Shown here one piece after another: positions 26,636-34,175 of a DNA stretch of 64,000 bases (position 1 is the first letter of the stretch; every line of letters begins with the position of its first letter). The notes beneath the pieces were generated by a model, which was not told the origin of the DNA, did not search any database, and was given only the letters and a program-made list of their open reading frames with translations. The position numbers and the translations under genes are program-made. The DNA comes from Cobetia sp. L2A1 (GTDB lineage Bacteria; Pseudomonadota; Gammaproteobacteria; Pseudomonadales; Halomonadaceae), in assembly GCF_009796845.1 (NCBI RefSeq), contig NZ_CP047025.1:2666001-2730000 (forward strand), given 5' to 3'.

Positions 26636-27673
26636 TCACGGGGACTGGCGCGGTGGGGCGCAGGAGGCGCGCACGATCAACTCGACATCCAGTACGTCAG
26701 GTACATAAAGGTCTGACTCTTTCAATCTGGCGATCAGATACTCAGCCGCCAGAACCCCCATGCGGCGCTGAGGCGTTCTCAATGTCGTCAGCGGCGGTGA
26801 CAGGTGGGCCGCCAGCCAGGTGTCATCGAAGCCGGTGATGGATACGTCACCCGGTACATCGATGCCCATGATCTTGCTCTCGAATATGGCGCCATAGGCA
26901 AACGGATCGGAGCCGCAGATGATCGCGGTAGGTCGATTATCCTGCGACATCAGTGTCCTGAAGACCTTCTGACCTTGTTCGACCCCAAAGGGACTCTGCA
27001 TGACAGACGTCTCCGGCAGAATCAGGCCGCGCGTTGCCAGGGCATCGCGCACGCCCTGCAGACGATGCTGCGCACGGTCATTGCCTTCCAGCATCCCTGA
27101 AATCATCGCGAAGTCGCGATGGCCCAGATCCAGCAGGTAATGCGTCACCATGCTGGCAGCATCATGATTATCGAAGCCGATGCAGGGATGCTTCAGCGTC
27201 GTATCAATGGACCAGTTGATGATATAGGGAATGCCCTTCGCATTGAGCACATCATAGATGCCTTCATCACGACACAGTCCTACCAATAGCAAGGCGTCGA
27301 CACCGTGGGCCACCATCTGGGCAATCTGCTCTCGCTCCTCTTCCACATCATAGTTGGAAGACGCCACCACCATGGTATATCCCGCACTGGAAATATAGCG
27401 ATGAAACTCCTCAAGAGAGTGCCCAAAGAGCGTATTGTCCAGTGAGGGAACAATCGCACCGATCATACGAGACTTATTTGACGCCAAGGCACGTGCGGCC
27501 GCGTGCGGAACATAACTCAATGATTTTATTGAGCTGTCTATTTTCAACTTGGTACGATCACTCACAATCTTGGGATTGTTGAGATACCGCGATACCGTCG
27601 CAGGAGAGACTCCCGCATGTTTGGCAACATCTTCCAGCGTGACACTATTCAGCCCAGTATTAATCTTCTTCAC
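26636..27673 (-). CDS. LacI-family transcriptional regulator
   Basis: A 345-residue LacI/GalR-type regulator. The HTH is VTLEDVAKHAGVSPATVSRYLN (11-32), followed by the hinge AARALASNKSRMIGAIVPSL and a periplasmic-binding-protein-like sensor domain ending in GDVSITGFDDTWLAAHLSPPLTT. The start is a GTG at 27673; AAGG is upstream and the N-terminus MKKINTGLNS is typical. It lies upstream of the methyl-glycine oxidation operon on the same strand, with a perfect LacI-type operator between them. A LacI regulator for this pathway is less familiar than AraC-type GbdR. The ligand is unknown and might be a methylated glycine. Confidence 0.9.
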   Translation of the reverse strand: MKKINTGLNSVTLEDVAKHAGVSPATVSRYLNNPKIVSDRTKLKIDSSIKSLSYVPHAAARALASNKSRMIGAIVPSLDNTLFGHSLEEFHRYISSAGYTMVVASSNYDVEEEREQIAQMVAHGVDALLLVGLCRDEGIYDVLNAKGIPYIINWSIDTTLKHPCIGFDNHDAASMVTHYLLDLGHRDFAMISGMLEGNDRAQHRLQGVRDALATRGLILPETSVMQSPFGVEQGQKVFRTLMSQDNRPTAIICGSDPFAYGAIFESKIMGIDVPGDVSITGFDDTWLAAHLSPPLTTLRTPQRRMGVLAAEYLIARLKESDLYVPDVLDVELIVRASCAPPRQSP

Positions 27674-28058
27674 TCTGACGCCTTATTGTAAAATTACCAG
27701 AATAAATATGAACAATATCAATACGCCCTGAATATCGTGTTACCCGCCCGATCTGAACTCCCTGCAGGACGCTGAGCAAGAATCTCGTCGTCATTCAATT
27801 TAGAACTTCAACAAATGCGAAAAAACTGGCGTAGTGTATTACGACTCTTCATGGGGACGCCGCCTTCTATGTTCAACGCATGGCTCGCCGCTTTCCGTTC
27901 AGTCCATCGAGTCAGCTCCATCACTCAAGCCCCTGACGTGAAGACTATCTCCTCATCTCCGCTATCCGTGGGCCTTGAGGTCGCCAATGCATCAGAGAGG
28001 GAAGTTGATGCCCCCGCCGTGCCGCCCCACGGTCTGATGAGAAGCCAGCGCGACGTTG
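27674..28058. other. Intergenic region, nothing recognised
   Basis: 385 bp between the LacI gene and the end of the iron-type transporter operon. An open plus-strand frame starting near 27815 runs into the opposite-strand binding-protein gene and is judged non-coding. No strong hairpin or repeat is seen. Confidence 0.4.
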
Positions 28059-29210
28059 TCAGTGAACCAACGGCAATCGTGCCCAGAAATGGCCGTCCTG
28101 AGTGCTCAGTTCGCTGTCTTGCATCAGATAGGCAAAAGTCGCCATCGGTTCGAGATCAGCAAAGGCCTCTGGGTGCAACCAACGCGCGATCTGTTCGAGA
28201 GCGACGATCGCAAAAGGCCCCTGATGGAAGCCATGCCAAAGTGCCAGTACCTGCCCTTGCTGCACGGCTTCCAGTGCCGGCCAGCCGGGTAGCGATGCTA
28301 CCAGATGCTGAAGATCCGCTTCGATGTCCTGCTGCGACACGCCGATTCCCGCGCGAATCCCGTCGCCCTTGCTCCATTGACCGCCAGTATTGAGTATCAC
28401 TTCAGGGGGATGAGCCAATACCCATTCCTTGCTGAGCGTCGCCCCGCTGACCGGTGCCAGGTCAGCGGCCAGATTGCGTGCCCCGGCACGCGTCACCATG
28501 TCCGATACGCCGTTGTGCAAGTTGGTGCGACAGCAGTCCACCTTGACGCCAGGTGCGATATTGATCAGCACACGTGGGCGTTCGGTAATGTTGCGCAGAC
28601 GCTGATCAATCTGCGCCAGATGGCGTTCTATCATGTCGTCAACGGCCTTGGCCCTCGCCTCCTCCCCCAGCACGGCACCCAACAGCTGCATGCTGGCCGG
28701 GCCATCTTCCAGCGGGTGTCGATTGAACTTCACATACAGATAGGGTGTTCCTACCTCGCTCAACAGGTGCGCCAGCGGCGAACCTTCAATCCGCGAACGC
28801 TGCGAGAGATCGAACAGCACCAGGTCAGGACGCAGTGCCAACAGGCCTTCGCTATCCAGCCCCGGCGTCGAGGCCCGGCTCAGCGCCGGCAGCGTCGCCA
28901 GGCTCGGCCAGCGCGTTTCCAGCCGCTGCGCCATGGCGGGATCAAAGACTGCCAGCGGATACGCCCAGCCAACGACGCGCTCCAGCGGTGCCTGCATCAG
29001 TGTCAGCAGTGCATAGAGCTGGCGTGGTTGCGCGAGAAAGATGCGCTGAGGCGGTGACATCAAGGTCACGTCACGCCCGGCAAGATCGGTAACCTGCCTG
29101 GGAAAGTCATCAGCATCGTCGGCATGTGCCATCGCACCTGATATACCTAGCCACAGACAGCCGAGCGTCATCAAGGTTCGCGCCATGACGCGACCTGGAA
29201 AAAGCCTCAT
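28059..29210 (-). CDS. Iron/siderophore-type ABC transporter substrate-binding protein
   Basis: A 383-residue exported binding protein of the FecB/Peripla_BP_2 type. A signal peptide covers about residues 9-30 (ARTLMTLGCLWLGISGAMAHA). The typical opening VTDLAGRDVTLMSPPQRIFLAQP is followed by helical-backbone features such as LRPDLVLFD and HPPEVILNTGG. Its ATG overlaps the ATPase stop (ATGA). It would deliver an iron chelate to the permease below. The sequence does not specify heme, siderophore or cobalamin. Confidence 0.85.
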   Translation of the reverse strand: MRLFPGRVMARTLMTLGCLWLGISGAMAHADDADDFPRQVTDLAGRDVTLMSPPQRIFLAQPRQLYALLTLMQAPLERVVGWAYPLAVFDPAMAQRLETRWPSLATLPALSRASTPGLDSEGLLALRPDLVLFDLSQRSRIEGSPLAHLLSEVGTPYLYVKFNRHPLEDGPASMQLLGAVLGEEARAKAVDDMIERHLAQIDQRLRNITERPRVLINIAPGVKVDCCRTNLHNGVSDMVTRAGARNLAADLAPVSGATLSKEWVLAHPPEVILNTGGQWSKGDGIRAGIGVSQQDIEADLQHLVASLPGWPALEAVQQGQVLALWHGFHQGPFAIVALEQIARWLHPEAFADLEPMATFAYLMQDSELSTQDGHFWARLPLVH

Positions 29211-30031
29211 CGTGATACCTCACCCAGTGTCGCACCCGACACATCGTCCGCCACGCGGTCGCTCATCACTACGGGATACCCCTGCGAGCAGGTCTCGATA
29301 CGTGCCTCGATCCCATAGGCTTCGCGCAGATGATCTGCCGTGATCACCTGTCGTGGATCACCTGTGGCCAGGAGTCCCGTAGGCGCGAAGAGAATGATCT
29401 GGTCACAAAATCTCAGCGCGAGATTGATGTCATGCAAGGCGATCAGGCAGATCGCCTCCTGTTCGCGCACGATACCGCGCACTCCCTCGATCAAGGCCAA
29501 CTGCCAACGTAGATCAAGGGCGCTGGTCGGCTCATCGAGCAACAACAGCTGAGGTTGACGAACCAATGCCTGGGCAAGGCCGACCATCTGGCGCTGCCCA
29601 CCTGACAAGGTATCCATGCGGCGAAACGCCAAGGCATGCAGCGAGAGACGCTCGAAGACCTGCTCGACCAGTGCATCAGTATCGGCACGACTCAGCTCCG
29701 CCCGCGCCGCGCGACAGGCACTGGCCACGGCTTCGTAGGCCACCAGACTGGTAGGCTGTGGCAGGCTCTGCGGCAGATAACCGACATGGCGCATCCGCGT
29801 GGCACCCCGCAGCGCCGAAAGCTCAAGCTCACCGAGATGAATCTGTCCCTTGGCAGGCCGCAGACCGGCAACCGCCTTCAGGAAAGTCGATTTGCCGACA
29901 GCATTGGGGCCAAGCACCCCAACCAGAGAGCCTGACGGCATCGGTGGAAGATCCAGTCCATCGAAGATGAGACGACGCTGATAACCGGTCGTGAGACCCG
30001 AGATACGAAGTTCCACTGGTAAATGACTCAT
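29207..30031 (-). CDS. Iron/siderophore-type ABC transporter ATP-binding protein (FecE-like)
   Basis: A 274-residue ATPase with Walker A GPNAVGKST, signature LSGGQRQM, Walker B LLLLDEPTSALDL and switch ALHDINLA. ATG 30031 is selected because it overlaps the permease stop by four bases (ATGA); 14 extra upstream codons lie inside the permease gene. It is coupled to both neighbours. Confidence 0.92.
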   Translation of the reverse strand: MSHLPVELRISGLTTGYQRRLIFDGLDLPPMPSGSLVGVLGPNAVGKSTFLKAVAGLRPAKGQIHLGELELSALRGATRMRHVGYLPQSLPQPTSLVAYEAVASACRAARAELSRADTDALVEQVFERLSLHALAFRRMDTLSGGQRQMVGLAQALVRQPQLLLLDEPTSALDLRWQLALIEGVRGIVREQEAICLIALHDINLALRFCDQIILFAPTGLLATGDPRQVITADHLREAYGIEARIETCSQGYPVVMSDRVADDVSGATLGEVSR

Positions 30032-31107
30032 CCCTGCCCCCTGCGCTGACCGAGCAGCAGAGCCAGAAAACACGGAATGCCAATCAACGAGGTGACGATC
30101 CCCACGGGTAGCACCAACCCTGGTATCAGCGACTCACTGGCCGTGGCGGCCAGGGACAGCACAAGCGCCCCTGCCAGCGCACTGCCGGGCAGATAGAATC
30201 GGTGGTCTTCGCCCAGCGCCAGACGCGCCATATGGGGGCCGACCAGGCCGATGAAGCCAATCGTGCCGACAAAGGCCACCGCCACTGCTGCCAACAGACT
30301 GACGCGCAACAGCGCCGTGCGCCGAAGACGCGTCACCGGCACACCAAAACTGCGCGCATGATCTTCGCCTGCCCGCAGCGCCGTCATGGCCCAGGCGCGG
30401 CGCATGGCAAACGGCAGACAGACGACCAGCACGCTGGCGATGATGGCCACGCGCTCCCATGATGCCCCAGAGAGACTCCCCATGGTCCAGAATACCAATT
30501 GCTGCAGGGCATCAGGACTGGCAATGAACTGAACCAGTGCATTGATGGCATTCAGAACGAAGACCAGCGCGATTCCGAACAGCACGATCACCTCGCGACT
30601 CGCGCCGTAGAGCGAGGCTACGGCATCGATGGCCAGAATCGACAGCGCCGCGAACACGAAGGCCATCAAGGCAATGGTATAGCTGGGTGGCAGACCCGGC
30701 AGAGTGACATCGAGAATGATGACCAGTGACGCCCCGAGCGTCGCTGCAGCGCCCACCCCCAAGGTGAAAGGACTGGCCAACGCATTGTTGAGCACCGTCT
30801 GCATCTCGGCGCCGGCAAGCCCAAGCGCCGCCCCTACCAACGCGGCCATGATCGCCGTGGGCAGACGAATCTGCCAGACGATTGCCTCGTTGATCGCCCC
30901 ATGAGCCCCCGGGTGCACGAGTTCTGCCAGCAGATCGCTCAGCGGGAGATGGGCAGGCCCCGTCATGATGTCAGCGAATATCGCCAGCAATAGCGCAGCG
31001 CCCAGCAAGGTGATGATGACCACTCGTCGCCAGGCGAATTGTCGGTATTGCTGAGCGAGAGATAGAGAAGAAGTTGACGTGAGTTGCGCACGTGAAGTGG
31101 AGGACAT
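30028..31107 (-). CDS. Iron/siderophore-type ABC transporter permease (FecCD family)
   Basis: A 359-residue permease with about 9-10 helices. FecCD landmarks are VWQIRLPTAIMAALVGAALGLAGAEMQ, NALASPFTLG, and GTIGFIGLVGPHMARLALG near the C-terminus. ATG 31107 is chosen because the family N-terminus begins shortly before the first helix; a longer frame reaches 31245 without support. No strong Shine-Dalgarno sequence is visible. A Fur-like sequence upstream suggests iron repression. Confidence 0.88.
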   Translation of the reverse strand: MSSTSRAQLTSTSSLSLAQQYRQFAWRRVVIITLLGAALLLAIFADIMTGPAHLPLSDLLAELVHPGAHGAINEAIVWQIRLPTAIMAALVGAALGLAGAEMQTVLNNALASPFTLGVGAAATLGASLVIILDVTLPGLPPSYTIALMAFVFAALSILAIDAVASLYGASREVIVLFGIALVFVLNAINALVQFIASPDALQQLVFWTMGSLSGASWERVAIIASVLVVCLPFAMRRAWAMTALRAGEDHARSFGVPVTRLRRTALLRVSLLAAVAVAFVGTIGFIGLVGPHMARLALGEDHRFYLPGSALAGALVLSLAATASESLIPGLVLPVGIVTSLIGIPCFLALLLGQRRGQG

Positions 31108-31435
31108 CAGTCTTTTTTCGATCACCAGCAAGGTCTGCCACAGGAAGATGAGAAGGAATTCCGATTCGGTAGCGCCAGAGACCGGGAAACGATGCGTCGG
31201 AGATTCTCGACACATCTCCCGCGGCTCGTGGTCCCTGCCTGTCATTGAAGAGGAGGCCGAGAGACACCACGCAAAAGATGATAATGATTAACGAATGCAT
31301 TCACAATGCATTGCCAGCATCCAGCGCTACGTCAACGCACTGTCAACCTGACGGCTCGCGCAGCCGCTATCAAAAGCTTGGACAGGACATGAGGGATTGC
31401 TATGTTCAGGACTCCATTGATAGCAGGAGTCTGAC
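31108..31435. other. Divergent promoter region of iron transporter and hydrolase
   Basis: 328 bp containing the Fur-like site at 31280-31298 and, just after it, two AATGCATT words (a GAATGCATTC palindrome and ACAATGCATTG). The AGGAG of the downstream hydrolase is at the right end. Confidence 0.5.
31280..31298. promoter_or_regulatory. Possible Fur box
   Basis: GATAATGATTAACGAATGC matches the first nine bases of the Fur consensus GATAATGATAATCATTATC well; the second half is degenerate. It lies upstream of the iron-type transporter operon (minus strand) and of the divergent hydrolase. Confidence 0.55.
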
Positions 31436-32323
31436 ATGACCCGCCTGACCGCAAAGGATTTTGCTCCAGAGTTGCTGGAGCTGTATGACGGCTATGTTCA
31501 CGGCAACATCACGCGTCGGCAGTTCCTCGATGGTGCAGCGGCCTTTGCCGTCGCGGGACTGACAGCCACCTCCATTCTGGCAAGCCTGAGCCCCAACTAC
31601 GCGTTGGCGTCACAGGTGGAATTCACTGACCCCGACATCATCGCCGAGTACATCACCTACCCCTCTCCTCAGGGCCATGGTGAGGTGCGAGCGTATCTGG
31701 TGCGCCCTGCCAAGACGGAGGGGCCATTGCCTGCAGTGATGGTCGTTCATGAGAATCGTGGTCTGAATCCCTACATCGAAGACGTCGCACGGCGCGTGGC
31801 CAAGGCAGGCTATATCGCCCTCGCACCGGATGGCCTCAGCTCCGTCGGCGGCTACCCGGGCAATGATCCCAAGGGCAAGGAGCTGCAAGCCGCGATTGAT
31901 CCCGAGAAGCTGATGAACGACTTCTTCGCCGGTATCGAATTCCTGTTGGCTGACGAGCGCACCACCGACAAGGTCGGCATCACCGGCTTCTGCTATGGCG
32001 GAGGTGTCTCCAACGCCGCGGCGGTGGCTTACCCGGAGCTCGCCTGCGCCGTACCCTTCTACGGGCGCCAGCCACGCGTAGAGGAAGTCGCCGCCATCAA
32101 GGCACCGCTGCTGCTGCAGTACGCCGAGAATGATGAACGCGTCAATGCCGGCTGGCCGGCTTACGAAGCCGCCCTGAAAGCAAACGACAAGGTCTATGAG
32201 GCCTATATCTACCCGGGCACCAGCCACGGCTTCCATAACGACTCCACCCCGCGCTATGACGAGGAAGCCGCCAAGCTGGCCTGGGACAGAACCTTGGGAT
32301 GGTTTGCCAAGTATCTGAGCTAA
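31436..32323 (+). CDS. Dienelactone hydrolase family protein with Tat signal
   Basis: A 295-residue alpha/beta hydrolase. ITRRQFLDGAAAFAVAG (25-41) is a twin-arginine export signal, so it probably folds in the cytoplasm and acts in the periplasm. The dienelactone-hydrolase triad is visible as Cys186 (GFCYGGG), Asp233 (AENDERV) and His264 (GTSHGFH), with the conserved Glu in HENRG (106). AGGAG lies before the ATG. It is divergent from the iron transporter. The substrate is unknown, and exported members of this family often have no assigned role. Confidence 0.88.
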   Translation: MTRLTAKDFAPELLELYDGYVHGNITRRQFLDGAAAFAVAGLTATSILASLSPNYALASQVEFTDPDIIAEYITYPSPQGHGEVRAYLVRPAKTEGPLPAVMVVHENRGLNPYIEDVARRVAKAGYIALAPDGLSSVGGYPGNDPKGKELQAAIDPEKLMNDFFAGIEFLLADERTTDKVGITGFCYGGGVSNAAAVAYPELACAVPFYGRQPRVEEVAAIKAPLLLQYAENDERVNAGWPAYEAALKANDKVYEAYIYPGTSHGFHNDSTPRYDEEAAKLAWDRTLGWFAKYLS

Positions 32324-32362
32324 AACGCTGAGCTACGTATCTGAGCTACATATCTGAACTAC
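32311..32362 (+). repeat. Degenerate tandem repeat copying the hydrolase 3' end
   Basis: The final codons GTATCTGAGCTA of the hydrolase gene recur just downstream as a partial GCTGAGCTAC, then GTATCTGAGCTAC (32337-32349) and ATATCTGAACTAC (32350-32362). Local slippage duplication is likely. Confidence 0.65.
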
Positions 32363-33191
32363 TGACGTGCCAGTGGGCAGAAGCGCAAGCCAACCGCCAC
32401 TTGTGAACACACTGCAATAACCTGAACATCAATGACCTAACATGCCGTATCGTCACCAATGCGACGATACGGCATGTCGTCAACGGATTGGCATAAACGA
32501 CGTTACCTACCCCCCCATGAATAAATAGCTTATCTTCCATCATGTAAAATACTGGACTGTTGAAATATCAGGCGCAGCAGTCAAAATGCACCATTCACAC
32601 TCATATATACGAATAAATAAATATGAGAACATGTATTAATGTCACAAACAATATCATGAGCAATATTACAAAAATATCGCATATCATATTGAGTATTTAT
32701 ACAAAAATGCCGAGGATATCAGCGAGATAGTGGCCAGCTATTTGACCGACATCAAGACACTGTTAAAAATGATAGCCACTTAGCCGCCATGGCCAACAAA
32801 GCGCTGAATGAATGGAGTATCGTTGAGCCGTTCTCACTGAATGATCCAACGAGTCGCAAAACATCCTCCAGGCGACAGACCGACTGTGCATTGCTGAGCA
32901 TACCAACGGCCGTCATCGCTCAGATCATGCGTTTTTTTATTCGAAACACGCGCCACCTGCGAGCAACTGGCTCATCAGTGCTCACCCGATCTGATTTTTA
33001 GTCACTCCCGAACCCGGATATGACGTCAAATCTCGAATGACTGTTCCTTATGGCCATCATGAAAGAAGAGCACACCGCTTTGCGAACCTCTTCGAGCAAC
33101 CCTTCTCGAACGCACGCACTACCTGCCGCTCTCACATGCAGGCGATACCACAAATGACCGCGATCCATAATATCCGACTTGGGAATCCCTC
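32324..33191. other. 868-bp intergenic region with an AT-rich core
   Basis: Contains a short repeat, a 14-bp-stem hairpin (32441-32476) and, from about 32560 to 32760, sequence much richer in A and T than its surroundings with frequent ATAT and AATATT words. A plus-strand 70-codon frame at 32789 has no family features and no clear ribosome-binding site and is not called. The AT-rich part could be a remnant of transferred DNA or an H-NS-type binding region. Confidence 0.45.
32441..32476. terminator. Strong hairpin downstream of the hydrolase gene
   Basis: A perfect 14-bp stem CATGCCGTATCGTC/GACGATACGGCATG with loop ACCAATGC. No U-tract follows. Confidence 0.6.
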
Positions 33192-34175
33192 ATGAAGCGA
33201 CTGCGAACAGCGCTTATCATTCTTGTATTGGCGGCTGCCGCGGGCGCTGGCGGGTATTACTGGTGGCAACAGCTACAGGACGATCTCGCCGAAGGGTTTG
33301 CCCGCGCCAATGGACGCATTGAAGCAACACGCATCGATGTAGCACTCAAGTTCAGTGGCCGAATCGCGGAGGTCGTCGTCACAGAGGGCCAATGGGTGGC
33401 GGCAGGCGAGGTGATTGCGCGAATCGATGCCACCGCGCTGAAGGCACAGCTACGCGCCGCTGAGGCAGGCACCCGACAGACTGAGCAGTCGCTGACTCAG
33501 GCCAAGGCGCTGGCGATCCAGCGCATGAGTGAATTATCGCTGTCCGACTCAGAATTGACGCGTATCCAGACCTTGGCGGGGCGAGGCTATGCGTCGCAAG
33601 AATTGCTGGAACAGCGCCGTTCGCAACGCACCACCGCGGTGGCGGCACTCAATACCGCGCAGGCACAGATAGCCGCTGCCGAGGCGGCCATCGAAGCCGC
33701 CAAGGAGAATGTCGCAGCACTCAATGCCAATCTCACGGATTACACCCTCATCGCACCCCACGCTGGACGCGTGCAGTACCGGCTGGCTGAGCCTGGCGAA
33801 ATTCTGGCGGCGGGAGGCAAGGTCGTCTCATTGCTGAACCTGACAGATGTCTACATGGATGTGTATCTGCCCACTGATCAGGCGGGGCGCCTGCGCTATG
33901 GCAGTGAAGCACGGCTGATTCTCGATGCTGCTCCGCAGTATGTGATACCCGCGACCGTCGATTTCGTGGCCTCTGAAGCCCAGTTCACCCCGAAATATGT
34001 TGAAACCGAGAGCGAACGCGAGAAGCTGATGTTTCGCGTCAAGCTACAGATTCCTGCGGAGATTCTGCACCGCTATCAGGACGTCGTGAAAACCGGAGTC
34101 CCGGGGATGGCCTATGTACGCGTGGACCCAGACGCCGAATGGTCTGAAGCGCTGCAGGTGAAATTACCCGAATGA
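33192..34175 (+). CDS. yhiI: HlyD-family periplasmic adaptor of an ABC exporter (YhiI-like)
   Basis: A 327-residue membrane-fusion protein. One N-terminal helix (TALIILVLAAAAGAGGYYWW) is followed by the lipoyl half-motifs (GRIEATRIDVALKFSGRIAEVVVTEGQWV and LIAPHAGRVQYRLAEPGEIL) around a long alpha-helical hairpin (about 85-185). It links an inner-membrane exporter to the periplasm. The stop overlaps the next start by ATGA. Gene order matches yhiI-rbbA-yhhJ of enterobacteria. Confidence 0.88.
   Translation: MKRLRTALIILVLAAAAGAGGYYWWQQLQDDLAEGFARANGRIEATRIDVALKFSGRIAEVVVTEGQWVAAGEVIARIDATALKAQLRAAEAGTRQTEQSLTQAKALAIQRMSELSLSDSELTRIQTLAGRGYASQELLEQRRSQRTTAVAALNTAQAQIAAAEAAIEAAKENVAALNANLTDYTLIAPHAGRVQYRLAEPGEILAAGGKVVSLLNLTDVYMDVYLPTDQAGRLRYGSEARLILDAAPQYVIPATVDFVASEAQFTPKYVETESEREKLMFRVKLQIPAEILHRYQDVVKTGVPGMAYVRVDPDAEWSEALQVKLPE

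Noticed and set aside
27815..28393. Plus-strand 192-codon open frame
   Set aside because: More than half overlaps the well-supported binding-protein gene on the opposite strand, and its product resembles nothing.
32789..33001. Plus-strand 70-codon open frame in the AT-rich gap
   Set aside because: No ribosome-binding site or family features; composition is like the non-coding surroundings.
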